DNA from: VRUE01 sp963699225
Lineage (GTDB): Bacteria; Actinomycetota; Thermoleophilia; Solirubrobacterales; 70-9
Assembly: GCA_963699225.1 (NCBI GenBank)
Contig: OY969423.1
Location: forward strand, 1,674,001-1,738,000
Direction: 5' to 3'
DNA: 64,000 nucleotides
Below, one piece after another: positions 25,623 through 34,698 of this stretch (position 1 is its first letter; every line of letters starts with the position of its first letter). The notes under the pieces are model-generated. The model saw only the letters and a list, made by a program, of their open reading frames with translations. It was not told where the DNA came from and did not search any database. The position numbers and the translations under genes are program-made.

Positions 25623-26959
25623 CCGAGCACGACCTCCGCGTTGTGGCGCGGGGTCTCGGTGATCGCGCGACGGAAGACCCGCTCGGGCTTGGGGTTGGCG
25701 GGGCGAATCTGGTGGCGCTTGACCAGCTCCTTGAGCACGACGGCCATCTCGAACTGGGCGAAGGAGGCGCCGAGGCAGCGGCGCACGCCGCCGCCGAAGG
25801 GGATCCAGGTGTAGGTGCCGGGCGGGTTGTCGAGGAAGCGCTCGGGCAGGAAGCGCTGCGGCTCCGGGTAAACCTCGGGGTTGCGGTGGGCGAGGTAGAC
25901 GCAGGGCGCAACCGAGATCCCGGCGGGCAGCTCGTAGCCGCCGATCTCGACCGCCTCGGTGAGCTTGCGGATGACGATCGAGATCACCGGGCGCAGGCGC
26001 AGGGTCTCTTGGATCGTTGCGGTCAGGTACTCCTCGCGGCCTTCGAGCACCTCGGCGCGCAGGCGCTCGAGCTTGGCCGGGTTGCGGCTGAGCCGCTCGA
26101 TCGCCCAGGAGAGCGAGGTCGCGGTCGTCTCGTGGCCGGCGACCAGCAGGGTGAGCAGCTCGTCGCGCATCTCCTCGTCGCGCATCGGGCTGCCGTCCTC
26201 GTGGCGAGCGGAGATCAGCATCGAGAGCACGTCGTCGCGCTGCTCGACGTCCTCGGCGCCGCGGCGCTCGGCGATCTCGCGGTAGATCAGCTCGTCGACG
26301 CGGTCGACGCGGCGGCGGAAAGGCGGGAACTTGCGGACCCGGCTTGGCCCGAGCAGGAGCAACGGCAACAGGATCTGAGGATTCGTGGTGAGGTCGAGGA
26401 ACTCGCGCAGCGCCGTCCGCAGCTCGCCCATCCGCTCGCCGCCGCGAACGCCGAAGACAGTCTGCAGGATGATCTCCAGGGTGATCGCCTGCATGCGCGG
26501 CCGCAGCTGGTACGGGGTGCCGGTAGGCCAGGTCCCGATCTCGCGCTCGGCGATCTCGCTCATCGTCTGCTCGTAGCCCTGCATGCGGGTGCCGTGGAAG
26601 GGCGGCAGCAGCAGCTTGCGCTGGCTCATGTGCGGCTTCTCGTCGAGGACGAGGACCGAGCTCTTGCCGAGGACGGGTTCGAGGATCTGGTTGCCCTCGC
26701 CGGCGTGGAAGACCTTGGGGTCGCCGGTGAAGACCTGCTTGATCGCGGCCGGGTCGGCAAGCATCACCCAGGTGCCCTCGTAGGCGATGCGCAGCGCGAA
26801 CATGTCGCCGTAGCGGTCCTGGCAGGCGTAGAGCAGGCGGCGCGCCTGGCGCGACCAGATCGCGGTCTGCGCCACTCGCGGCAGCGGCGGGCTGGGCGGC
26901 AAGCGTCGCTCGGGGGCCCGGCTGGCCGGCCGCGGAGCGCTTGTCGTCGCTGCCTCCAT
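25619..26959 (-). CDS. Cytochrome P450
   Basis: About 446 residues from MEAATTSAPRPASRAPERR at 26959; the frame extends to 27082 but that part overlaps the divergent promoter and gene. Helix I has AGHETTATSLSWA, helix K ETLRLRP, and the heme loop FGGGVRRCLGASFAQFEM (Cys thiolate ligand). No membrane anchor, so a soluble class I-type enzyme needing ferredoxin partners, none of which is adjacent. Substrate unknown. Confidence 0.93.
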   Translation of the reverse strand: MEAATTSAPRPASRAPERRLPPSPPLPRVAQTAIWSRQARRLLYACQDRYGDMFALRIAYEGTWVMLADPAAIKQVFTGDPKVFHAGEGNQILEPVLGKSSVLVLDEKPHMSQRKLLLPPFHGTRMQGYEQTMSEIAEREIGTWPTGTPYQLRPRMQAITLEIILQTVFGVRGGERMGELRTALREFLDLTTNPQILLPLLLLGPSRVRKFPPFRRRVDRVDELIYREIAERRGAEDVEQRDDVLSMLISARHEDGSPMRDEEMRDELLTLLVAGHETTATSLSWAIERLSRNPAKLERLRAEVLEGREEYLTATIQETLRLRPVISIVIRKLTEAVEIGGYELPAGISVAPCVYLAHRNPEVYPEPQRFLPERFLDNPPGTYTWIPFGGGVRRCLGASFAQFEMAVVLKELVKRHQIRPANPKPERVFRRAITETPRHNAEVVLG

Positions 26960-26975
26960 CGTCCCTGCCACTGAG

Positions 26976-27007
26976 GCTAACGATCCAGAGGTGAAGTTCC
27001 CGTTAGC
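26976..27007. promoter_or_regulatory. Dyad in the P450/esterase divergent promoter region
   Basis: GCTAACG (26976-26982) and CGTTAGC (27001-27007) are exact inverted 7-mers 18 nt apart in the 76-bp gap between the two divergent starts. The position suits an operator controlling both genes; no regulator gene is adjacent. Confidence 0.35.
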
Positions 27008-27035
27008 TTCGTCACGGAGGCGGTAGCCTGCCTGC

Positions 27036-28118
27036 GTGGCCCTACCGCGGCTCCCTGCCAAGATCGAGCACCGCATCGTCAAGCGGGCCTGTGGCCTCTC
27101 GCCGCGAGTGATCCGGCGCCTGATCGGCCCTCCGCCCCGCCTTGACAGTCAGGAGCTGGCGCCCGACATCCAGATGCTGCTGGAGCTGGGCAAGCGAACG
27201 GGAGAAACATCGCTGGTCGAGGGGCGCACGGTCGAGCAGGCGCGGGCTGAGAACCGAGCCGAGGTGCCAGTCGTGTGTGGACCGCCTCGACCGATGGCGC
27301 GGGTCGAGAAGTTGACGATCCCTGGCCCCGACAGCGAGATGCCGGCCCGCCTCTACGTCGCTCTGGGCGCGACCCAGCCCCCACAGCCGATGCTCGTCTA
27401 CTACCACGGCGGCGGCTGGGTGATCGGCGACCTCGACACCCATGACAGCGCCTGCCGCTTCCTCGCCGAGCACAGCGGCTGCCGCGTGCTCTCAGTCGAT
27501 TACCGCCTGGCGCCGGAGCACCCGTTCCCGATTCCGGTCGAAGACGCGGTCGCCGCCTTCGCCTGGGCCCACGAGCACGCCGCCGAGCTGGGCGCCGACC
27601 CCGAGCGGATTGCGGTCGGCGGCGACAGCGCTGGCGGCAACCTCTCCACCGCCCTCTGCCTGCAGAACCGCGACGCCGGCAACCCGCAGCCGGCGATGCA
27701 GCTGCTGCTCTATCCCGTCACCGACGCGGTCGGCGGGCAGCAATCGCGTGACACCTTCGCCGAAGGCTTCCTGCTCACCCGCAACGACATGGAGTGGTTC
27801 GAGAACCACTACATCCCCGACGGCATCGATGACGATGAGCCGCGGGCCTCGATGATGCGGGCAGTCGACGTCTCCGGGCTACCCCCCGCCTACGTCGCCA
27901 CCTCCGGTTTCGACCCATTGCGTGACGAGGGCGAGATCTACGCGGCGCGGATGCGCGAGGCCGGTGTGCAGGTGGTGCTGCAGCGCCACACCAGCCAGAT
28001 CCACGGCTTCGCCAACCTGACCGCGATCTGCCCCAGCGCCCGTACGGCGATGCTCGAGGTCGCCGGCGCCCTGCGCATGGGCCTCGGCCTGGCCGCGCCG
28101 GCTCCGGTCCCCGCCTAA
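27036..28118 (+). CDS. Alpha/beta hydrolase, hormone-sensitive-lipase family
   Basis: 360 residues from GTG 27036. HSL motifs: YYHGGGWVIGDL (oxyanion hole), GDSAGGNLS (nucleophile Ser), DPLRDEG (Asp) and IHGF (His). These enzymes hydrolyse small esters in the cytoplasm. Divergent from the P450, so a joint catabolic role is possible. Its stop codon abuts the CsoR operator. Confidence 0.92.
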   Translation: MALPRLPAKIEHRIVKRACGLSPRVIRRLIGPPPRLDSQELAPDIQMLLELGKRTGETSLVEGRTVEQARAENRAEVPVVCGPPRPMARVEKLTIPGPDSEMPARLYVALGATQPPQPMLVYYHGGGWVIGDLDTHDSACRFLAEHSGCRVLSVDYRLAPEHPFPIPVEDAVAAFAWAHEHAAELGADPERIAVGGDSAGGNLSTALCLQNRDAGNPQPAMQLLLYPVTDAVGGQQSRDTFAEGFLLTRNDMEWFENHYIPDGIDDDEPRASMMRAVDVSGLPPAYVATSGFDPLRDEGEIYAARMREAGVQVVLQRHTSQIHGFANLTAICPSARTAMLEVAGALRMGLGLAAPAPVPA

Positions 28119-28134
28119 TACCCCTAGGGGGTAT
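28118..28134. promoter_or_regulatory. CsoR-type operator
   Basis: ATACCCCTAGGGGGTAT is a near-perfect dyad of the C/G-tract kind bound by CsoR repressors. It begins at the last base of the esterase stop codon and ends 15 nt before the csoR start, which implies autoregulation. Confidence 0.75.
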
Positions 28135-28148
28135 GACATACTCAGAGG

Positions 28149-28442
28149 ATGGCGAGCGATTCCGAGACCACCCACGGCTACACCGAGAACCGCGATGCGG
28201 TGCTCAAGCGCCTGCGCCGGATCGAGGGCCAGGTGCGCGGGGTGGAGCGGATGGTCGAGGAGAACCGCTACTGCATCGACGTCGTCACCCAGGTGACCGC
28301 GATCCAGGCGGCGCTAGACAAGGTCGCCCTGGAGCTGCTCTCCGACCACGCCGCCCATTGCGTCGCCGGTGCCACCGACGGCGATCAACAGGAGATGACC
28401 GACGAGCTGATGGCCGCGGTGCGGCGCCTGGTCAAGCGCTGA
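28149..28442 (+). CDS. csoR: CsoR/DUF156 metal-sensing repressor
   Basis: 97 residues, all-helical. The family signature LKRLRRIEGQVRGVERMVEE is present. Cu(I) ligands fit C-H-C: Cys in NRYCIDV, then His and Cys in DHAAHCV. Metal binding releases the operator just upstream. No copper ATPase or chaperone lies beside it, so targets are elsewhere or limited to itself. Confidence 0.9.
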   Translation: MASDSETTHGYTENRDAVLKRLRRIEGQVRGVERMVEENRYCIDVVTQVTAIQAALDKVALELLSDHAAHCVAGATDGDQQEMTDELMAAVRRLVKR

Positions 28443-28446
28443 GGCG

Positions 28447-30996
28447 CTACTCGTACTGCAGCGACTCGAGTACATCGAGCCGCGAGGCGCGGCGGGCGGG
28501 AAGGATCGCCGCAAGCACGCCGATCACGGCGGAGAAGACGAGCAGGAAGATCAGCGAGCCGATCGGATAGGAGAGCGTGAAGCCTTCATCCTTGAGCGGC
28601 TGGGCGATCAGCGCCGCGAAGACCAATCCCAGGACCATGCCTATGATCGCGCCGATCAGGGCCGTGATCACCGCCTCGTAGCGGATCATCGTCCGCACCT
28701 GTCGTCGCGACATCCCGATCGCCCGCAGCATCCCCAGCTCCCGCCGGCGTTCGTGGATCGAGAGTGCCAGCGTGTTGGCGATGCCGAAGAGCGAGATCAG
28801 GATGGCGAGGAGCAGCAGCGCGTAGACGAGGTTGACCAGCTGATCGACCTGTTCTTCACGGCTTTCCTTCAGTTCCTGCTGGTTCAGCACTTCGGCGACC
28901 GGAAAGGCTCCTTCGACGCCCTTGCTGAGAATCGCCTGGACCTCAGCCGGGTTGGCCCCCGGTTTCACCTGGACGAAATCGATCGTGTCCTGGGTCTGGC
29001 CGAACTCGCGCGCCATCGCCGCCTGGGTGATCAGAGCGCTGCCGAAGACTTCGAGCTTGGAGTGAAACTCCCCAGCCACTTCAAAGCTCGGTCGGTGGCG
29101 CGTCTGGCTGAGCAGGCGAAAGCGATCGCCCACCTTCAGGCCGTGATCGGAGGTGAAGCCGTCGGAGAGGACCGCCTGGTCGTCGCGCAGGTGGCGCAGC
29201 ACCGCCGGGCCGCCTTCCTTCCATTCGAGGTCGACCGTCTTTTCTATGTCGGGACTGGGCGCCGAGACTTTGACCCCGCTGCCGCCGGGGACAAGCTTCG
29301 CCTGCTCGGCGCGGATCGTGGCGACCGCGCTCACCCCGGGCACCTTGCGCGCGGCCACCGCGGCGCCACCCGGAATCGGCGAGAAGCCGTCGCTGTTCTG
29401 GATCACCAGGCCGCCGGCGAAGTTTTCGTCGACCACCTGGGCTACCGAGCTCTTCAGCCCGGCGGCGAAGACGGTGACGAAGGTAACCACCATCAAGCCG
29501 ATCATCAGCGCCGCGGCGGTAACCGCGGTGCGGCTGGGGTTGCGCTGGGCGTTCTCGCGAGAGAGGCGGCCGAGCAGGCGGCGCAGGCGCTCCAGCGGCC
29601 AGCCGGCGATCCGCGCCAGGGGAGGCACGAGGTTGGGGCTGAAGAGCGAGACAGCGAAGACGATGACGACGGCGCCACCGCCGATCAGGCCCGCCGCGGT
29701 GCCGGCTGAAGAACTGCCGAAGAGGCCGATCAAGACCATCACCAAGCCGACCGCGCCAAGCAGCAGGGAAATCGCGACAAGGACGAGTCGCCGGCGCCTC
29801 GAAGGCGGCGCCACCGTGGCGCGCAGGGCAGCAATCGGCGGCACCCGCGTGGAGCGCAGCGCCGGCACCAGCGAAGAGAGCACGGTGACGACGATCCCGA
29901 TCAGGAGCGAGACGACGATCGTGCGCGACTCCATCACCAAGCCGGTGGTCGGCAGGTCGATTTCGAACGCTTCCAGCAGGCCATTGAGCAGCATCGCGAT
30001 CAGGAAGCCGCCGCCGATTCCGACCACCGCCCCGACGATGCCGATCGCCAGGGCTTCGACGACGACATCGGTAAGGATCTGGCGCCGCGAGGCGCCGAGG
30101 GTGCGCAGCATGCCGAACTCGCTGACCCGCTGGGCAACGGTGATCGAGAAGGTGTTGAAGATCAGGAAGGAGCCGACGAGGATCGCGATGAAGGCGAAGA
30201 CGAGCAGGAAGATCTGCAGGAAGCTGAGGTTTTCGCGGATTTCTTCCGAGCCGCGGTCGGCGTTTTCCTTGGCGGTCTCAACGCGCACGCCAGGCGGCAT
30301 CTCGCGGGCGATGCGTTTCTTCAGCACGGTCGCCGAGACGCCCTTGCCGGCCGCCACCGAGATCTGATCGAAGCGCCCGACCTTGTGGGTGAGCTGCTGA
30401 GCCACGGGCAGCGTCACCTGGGCGATGCTGGCGCCGCCGAAGGAGGCGCCGCCGAGGCGGGTGAAGCCGACGAGCTTGAACGATCGGGCGCTGCCCTGCC
30501 CGATCAGCTTGATCTGTTCGCCCAGCTTCAGGTTGGAGGCTTCCGCCGCTGCCTTGTCGATCGAGGCTTCGGTGGGACCGCGCGGGCGATTGCCCTCGAT
30601 GTAGGTGAGCGACTCGAGCTTGCCGGGCAGCTCCGAGGAGATGAACTTCGGGGCGAATTTGTTGCCGATCTTTTTGCCTTCGGAGTCGAAGAATCCCCCC
30701 GGCGTGAAGATCGCGCCAGCCGCCAACTTGACCCCGGCCGTCTTCTGCACGCGCGGCAGCAGCGAGGCGCTGATCGTCGGCACTTCGCCGTTTTCCTGTT
30801 TGACCGGGTTCTCGGCGCTGATTACGACGCTGGTGCCCTTCAGCGACTCGCCGAAGATTTCGTCGAAGGCGGCGAAGATCGTGTCGGTGAGGACGTAGGA
30901 ACCGGCGACGAAAGCGACGCCGATGACCACGGCAAAAGTTGTGGCGAAAGCGCGCCCCTTGCGCGCCCAGAGGCTCTTGAGGGCGAGGCTAGTCAA
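28447..30996 (-). CDS. ABC transporter permease with two FtsX/MacB-like domains
   Basis: 849 residues. The layout is one N-terminal helix (about 15-35), a periplasmic-side domain, three helices around 260-390, a further helix group near 410-460, a second external domain and three terminal helices. FtsX-type turns: FGMLRTLGASRRQI and LGMLRAIGMSRRQV. Two FtsX modules in one chain suggest lipid or peptide extrusion or lipoprotein release. It overlaps its ATPase gene by 8 bp. Confidence 0.93.
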   Translation of the reverse strand: MTSLALKSLWARKGRAFATTFAVVIGVAFVAGSYVLTDTIFAAFDEIFGESLKGTSVVISAENPVKQENGEVPTISASLLPRVQKTAGVKLAAGAIFTPGGFFDSEGKKIGNKFAPKFISSELPGKLESLTYIEGNRPRGPTEASIDKAAAEASNLKLGEQIKLIGQGSARSFKLVGFTRLGGASFGGASIAQVTLPVAQQLTHKVGRFDQISVAAGKGVSATVLKKRIAREMPPGVRVETAKENADRGSEEIRENLSFLQIFLLVFAFIAILVGSFLIFNTFSITVAQRVSEFGMLRTLGASRRQILTDVVVEALAIGIVGAVVGIGGGFLIAMLLNGLLEAFEIDLPTTGLVMESRTIVVSLLIGIVVTVLSSLVPALRSTRVPPIAALRATVAPPSRRRRLVLVAISLLLGAVGLVMVLIGLFGSSSAGTAAGLIGGGAVVIVFAVSLFSPNLVPPLARIAGWPLERLRRLLGRLSRENAQRNPSRTAVTAAALMIGLMVVTFVTVFAAGLKSSVAQVVDENFAGGLVIQNSDGFSPIPGGAAVAARKVPGVSAVATIRAEQAKLVPGGSGVKVSAPSPDIEKTVDLEWKEGGPAVLRHLRDDQAVLSDGFTSDHGLKVGDRFRLLSQTRHRPSFEVAGEFHSKLEVFGSALITQAAMAREFGQTQDTIDFVQVKPGANPAEVQAILSKGVEGAFPVAEVLNQQELKESREEQVDQLVNLVYALLLLAILISLFGIANTLALSIHERRRELGMLRAIGMSRRQVRTMIRYEAVITALIGAIIGMVLGLVFAALIAQPLKDEGFTLSYPIGSLIFLLVFSAVIGVLAAILPARRASRLDVLESLQYE

Positions 30997-31726
30997 CCTG
31001 CTTCATCAGCTCGATCACGTCATCGGCAGAGCCGGGAGCGCCGTCGTGGACGATCCTGCCGTCGCGGAGGGTGATCAAGCGGTCGGCGTGGGCGGCGGCC
31101 CCGGGGTCATGGGTGACCATGATCACCGTCTGGCCAAACTCGTCGACCGCCTGGCGCAGCAGCCGCAGCACGTCCTCGCTCGCCTTCGAGTCGAGGTTGC
31201 CGGTCGGCTCGTCGGCGAAGACGACGGCCGGTTTGGAGACCAGGGCACGGGCCACCGCGACGCGCTGCTGCTGGCCACCGGAGAGCTCGGAGGGCCGGTG
31301 CGTGCGGCGGTCCTCGAGACCAACGGTCTGGATCAGCTGGTCGACCCACTGGCTGTCGGGCTTGCGGCCGGCGATCGAGAGCGGCAGCACCAGGTTCTCC
31401 TCGGCGGTGAGGACCGGCAGCAGGTTGAAGAACTGGAAGATGAAGCCGAGCTTCTCGCGGCGCAGCTTGGTCAGCTCGCCGTCGTCGAGACCGGTGATCT
31501 CCTGGCCATCGAGCAGGACGGTGCCCGCGGTCGGCTTGTCGAGGCCGGCGAGGATGTGCATCAGGGTCGACTTACCGGAGCCGGAAGGGCCCATGATCGC
31601 GGTGAAGCGGCCGCGCTCGAACGCGGTGCTGACCTCAACCAAGGCGTTGACCGCGGCGTCCCCCTCGCCGTAGCGGCGGGACACGCCAGTGGCCTCGACG
31701 ACCTGACCGTTGACGCTCATCGGCAT
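30989..31726 (-). CDS. ABC transporter ATPase (MacB/LolD type)
   Basis: About 245 residues from MPMSVNGQVVEATGVSRRYG. The frame is open to 31924 but the extra part overlaps the divergent phosphatase gene. Walker A GPSGSGKST, Q-loop FQFFNLLP, signature LSGGQQQRVAVARAL, Walker B VVFADEPTGNLD and H-loop MVTHD are all intact. It powers the downstream FtsX-type permease. Confidence 0.94.
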   Translation of the reverse strand: MPMSVNGQVVEATGVSRRYGEGDAAVNALVEVSTAFERGRFTAIMGPSGSGKSTLMHILAGLDKPTAGTVLLDGQEITGLDDGELTKLRREKLGFIFQFFNLLPVLTAEENLVLPLSIAGRKPDSQWVDQLIQTVGLEDRRTHRPSELSGGQQQRVAVARALVSKPAVVFADEPTGNLDSKASEDVLRLLRQAVDEFGQTVIMVTHDPGAAAHADRLITLRDGRIVHDGAPGSADDVIELMKQVD

Positions 31727-31784
31727 CACCGTATCGATCCCAATACCCAATCTTCTTCGAGGGGCGACAGATAGCCTGCGAGGA

Positions 31785-32570
31785 GTGACGGCGGCGGACG
31801 AATTCGACGGCTTTCTGGTCGACCTCGACGGGGTTGTCTGGGAAGGCCGCGAGCTGGTTCCCGGATCGGTAGAGACGCTGCGAACGCTGATCGAGTCCGG
31901 CAAGGAGCTCGTCTTCGTCACCAATAACTCGGTGAAGCAGCCGGCGGCCTACGCAACTCGGTTGCGCGAGGCCGGAGTCGACGTCGTCGGCGAGCGGGTC
32001 GTAACCGCGGGCGCCGCGACCGCCCGCTTGGCCGCCGAGCATGTCGGCGCCGGGGGAACCGCCTTCGTGATCGGGGCGCCCGGCTTCAAGGAGACGGTCA
32101 CCGCCGCCGGGGTGACCCTGCTCGACGGAGAGGCGGCGAGGAGCGCCGACGCCGTGGTCGTCTCCGGCCATCGCGAGTTCGATTACGAGGAGCTGCTGAC
32201 GGCGACCTTCGCGCTGCGGGCCGGTGCGTCCCTGTTCGGGACCAGCCGCGACCCCACCCTGCCGATGCCCGGCGGGGCCTGGCCGGGAACCGGCGCGACT
32301 CTGGCGGCGGTCGAGACCGCGTCCGGTGAGACCGCCGAGATCGGCGGCAAGCCGGAGCGACACCTCTTCGACCAGGCGCGGGCGCTGATCGGGGGCGCGG
32401 CGCGGGTAGCGATGGTTGGCGACCGCATCGCCTCCGACATCGTGGGCGGTCAGCGGGCCGGCCTGGCGACGATCCTCGTCCTCAGCGGCGCCTCTTCGCG
32501 CGAGGACGCGGCCACGGCCGATCCGCCGCCGGACCTGATCCTCGACGACCTCGCCGCGCTGCTGGGCTGA
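31785..32570 (+). CDS. HAD-superfamily phosphatase, NagD-like
   Basis: 261 residues from GTG 31785. HAD motif I is FLVDLDGVVWEG, motif II VFVTNNS, motif III GGKPE and motif IV MVGDRIASDIVGGQRAG. The IIA cap domain is consistent with NagD/phosphoglycolate-type phosphatases acting on small sugar phosphates. It runs into an MFS gene 6 nt later. Divergent from the ABC ATPase. Confidence 0.88.
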   Translation: MTAADEFDGFLVDLDGVVWEGRELVPGSVETLRTLIESGKELVFVTNNSVKQPAAYATRLREAGVDVVGERVVTAGAATARLAAEHVGAGGTAFVIGAPGFKETVTAAGVTLLDGEAARSADAVVVSGHREFDYEELLTATFALRAGASLFGTSRDPTLPMPGGAWPGTGATLAAVETASGETAEIGGKPERHLFDQARALIGGAARVAMVGDRIASDIVGGQRAGLATILVLSGASSREDAATADPPPDLILDDLAALLG

Positions 32571-32576
32571 GCGGAC

Positions 32577-33758
32577 ATGAACGCGGAGTCCGAGGCGTCG
32601 ATCCACCGGCCCGGCGTCGCCTTTGCCGGCGTCTTCGCGGTCACCTTCTTCTGCCTGCTCGCGGTCGGTGCCGTGCTGCCGGTCCTGCCCCGCTTCGTGC
32701 ACGACTCCCTCGGCGCTGGCGATCTCGCTGTCGGCATCGTGGTCGGCTGCTACGCGATCACGGGGCTGTTGCTGCGCCCCTTCGCCGGGCGCTTCGCCGA
32801 CCACCGGGGCCGCAAGCCGACGGTCCTGGTCGGCTCGGTCCTGGTCGCCGCCGCCGGCTTCCTCTATCTGCTGCCGCTCGGGGTGGCGGGGCTGATCGGC
32901 GCGCGTCTGGTGCTCGGTGCCGGCGAGGGCGCGGTCTTCACGGCCGGCTCGGCCTGGATCGTCGACCTGGCGCCGATCGAGCGGCGCGGCCGCGTGATCG
33001 GCCTCTACGGCCTGGCGGTCTGGTCGGGCCTGAGCATCGGGCCGCTGATCGGCGAGCTGACCCAGCACGCCTTCGGCTACACGGCGGTCTGGCTTCTGGC
33101 CGGGGCGCTGCCGTTGGTGGGGGCCGCGATCGCCACCCGCGTTCCCGACCCCTTCGAGCCGAGGCCGCCCCTCGAGGAGGAACACCACCCGCTGATCGCC
33201 AAGGAGGCGGTGCGCCCCGGCGCCGCGCTTGCCCTCGGCTCGATCGGCTACGGCACGATCGCCGCCTTCGTCGTCCTCCTCCTGGAAGCGCGGGGGGTCG
33301 GCCACGGAGCGACCGTGTTCGGCGCCTTCGCGACGATGGTCGTGCTGACCCGCCTCATCGGCGGCGACCTGCCGGATCGCATCGGCCCGGCCCGCGTCGC
33401 GATCGCCGCCGCCTGCGTCGAGGCGCTGGGACTCTCCGCGATCGCCGTCGCCCAGAGCCTTCCGGTCGCCCTCGCCGGTGCCCTGGCGATGGGCGCCGCC
33501 TTCTCCTTGCTCTATCCCTCGCTCTCGCTGATCGTGGTCAGCAACATTTCCGACCGGCGCCGCGGCGCCGCGCTCGGCACCTTCACGGCTTTCTTCGATG
33601 CCGGCGTCGGCATCGGCGCCCCGCTGGCGGGCGCGATGGCAGCCCTGACCAGCTACGAGGGCGCCTTCTTCCTCTCCGCCGCCATCGCCCTGGCCTCAGC
33701 GACGACGATCGCGGTCGCGGTTGCCCCCGCGGCCCGAGCCGCCCTCGCCACCCGCTGA
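32577..33758 (+). CDS. MFS transporter
   Basis: 393 residues with 12 hydrophobic helices. The loop 2-3 motif is GRFADHRGRKPTVLVG, and RGRVIGLYG follows in the next cytoplasmic loop. Probably a drug or metabolite exporter. Genes before and after do not fix the substrate. It is likely co-transcribed with the HAD gene. Confidence 0.9.
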   Translation: MNAESEASIHRPGVAFAGVFAVTFFCLLAVGAVLPVLPRFVHDSLGAGDLAVGIVVGCYAITGLLLRPFAGRFADHRGRKPTVLVGSVLVAAAGFLYLLPLGVAGLIGARLVLGAGEGAVFTAGSAWIVDLAPIERRGRVIGLYGLAVWSGLSIGPLIGELTQHAFGYTAVWLLAGALPLVGAAIATRVPDPFEPRPPLEEEHHPLIAKEAVRPGAALALGSIGYGTIAAFVVLLLEARGVGHGATVFGAFATMVVLTRLIGGDLPDRIGPARVAIAAACVEALGLSAIAVAQSLPVALAGALAMGAAFSLLYPSLSLIVVSNISDRRRGAALGTFTAFFDAGVGIGAPLAGAMAALTSYEGAFFLSAAIALASATTIAVAVAPAARAALATR

Positions 33759-33772
33759 CCATCCTCGCGCTT

Positions 33773-34558
33773 TTAGCGCTGTTCGATCAGCAGCGACTGG
33801 GCAGCGCGGCCGATGCGGCCGCGCTGATCGGAGAGGACCGACTCGGCGGTGCCGATGCCAGTCAGCTGGGGGCGAGTGACGGCGTCGACGCAGACCCACT
33901 CGCCCTCGGGCATGCGCTCGAAGTGGACGGTGAGGTCGACGTTGATGAAGACGTAGGAGTGGTAGTCCAGCACCGCGCTGATCCCGTTGCCGACGTCGGC
34001 GGCGACCAGCGCCCGCTGCAACGGCGTCGGCTCCTCGCCGGCAACCAGGGGCTGGCGCATTCGCAACCACATCGTCGCCGGACCAAGCTCGAGGAAGGCC
34101 CCCGCAACCGCTTTCAGCTCCATCGCCGTGTGGTAGCCGGCCTCCTCCCCGGTCGGGAAGAACTCCGGGACCCAGCCTTCCTCGGGACCCTGCGGCGGCT
34201 CCTCCTCGGCCAGCGCCTCCGCCGGCAGCTCCAGCTCAGTCGTACGCAGCTGCCACGCCGTCGCGCGCATCAACTCCCCCGCCTCACCTGACAGCGACGC
34301 CTCGACCATCCGCACCTTCCGCCCCGGCCGCAGCACCCGAGTCTCCACCTGCACCGGGCCAATCGGCACCGGCCTGAGAATCTCGAACACGACCCGGCCT
34401 ACCTGGAAATCCCCAGAGCCCTCCATAGCCTCGATCTCCCGCCCCAGCAGCGCCGACGGCGGCCCGGCGTGCTGAGCCCCCGGATCCCAAGGACCCCGAG
34501 TCAGCTCAGTCGCAACAAAGCTGCCGACGCCGGTGGAGACATAGAAGCATTCGTCCAT
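33773..34558 (-). CDS. Acyl-CoA thioesterase-like (hot-dog fold, TesB-like) protein
   Basis: About 261 residues from MDECFYVSTGVGSFVATELT; the open frame goes to 34648, but that piece is encoded by the palindrome arms. The double hot-dog pattern is visible as HAGPPSALLGREIEAM and FEILRPVPIGPVQVETRVLRPGRKV in the first half, and YVFINVDLTVHFERMPEGEWV in the second. It hydrolyses acyl-CoA; chain preference unknown. Confidence 0.83.
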   Translation of the reverse strand: MDECFYVSTGVGSFVATELTRGPWDPGAQHAGPPSALLGREIEAMEGSGDFQVGRVVFEILRPVPIGPVQVETRVLRPGRKVRMVEASLSGEAGELMRATAWQLRTTELELPAEALAEEEPPQGPEEGWVPEFFPTGEEAGYHTAMELKAVAGAFLELGPATMWLRMRQPLVAGEEPTPLQRALVAADVGNGISAVLDYHSYVFINVDLTVHFERMPEGEWVCVDAVTRPQLTGIGTAESVLSDQRGRIGRAAQSLLIEQR

Positions 34559-34575
34559 CAGGGCGGGATCGTATG

Positions 34576-34639
34576 GGCGGCGGGGTGGTCTTGTTGGACA
34601 CTCAGCGCGAAGCGTGTCCAACAAGACCACCCCGCCGCC
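34576..34639. repeat. Long palindromic element, type A, between divergent genes
   Basis: Perfect 26-bp arms (34576-34601 and 34614-34639; inner ends GTTGGACAC / GTGTCCAAC) flank a 12-nt centre TCAGCGCGAAGC. It lies upstream of both the thioesterase (minus) and msrB (plus), so it cannot be an ordinary terminator for either. The centre matches other type-A copies in this window. Confidence 0.85.
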
Positions 34640-34698
34640 TTCCGTCACCTCCCTGTAAGACCCTGGGCGTACTCTGGATACAGACCGAAAGGAGCGAG

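Noticed and set aside
25364..26974. 536-codon plus-strand frame opposite the P450
   Set aside because: Composition-driven shadow; the minus strand has complete P450 motifs.
31635..33305. 556-codon minus-strand frame opposite the HAD and MFS genes
   Set aside because: Arg/Gly/Asp-rich shadow sequence; both plus-strand genes have full motifs.
34573..34698. Upstream extension of msrB and the matching extension of the thioesterase
   Set aside because: Both extensions are translations of the palindrome arms; the real starts have ribosome sites or family-typical N-termini downstream.
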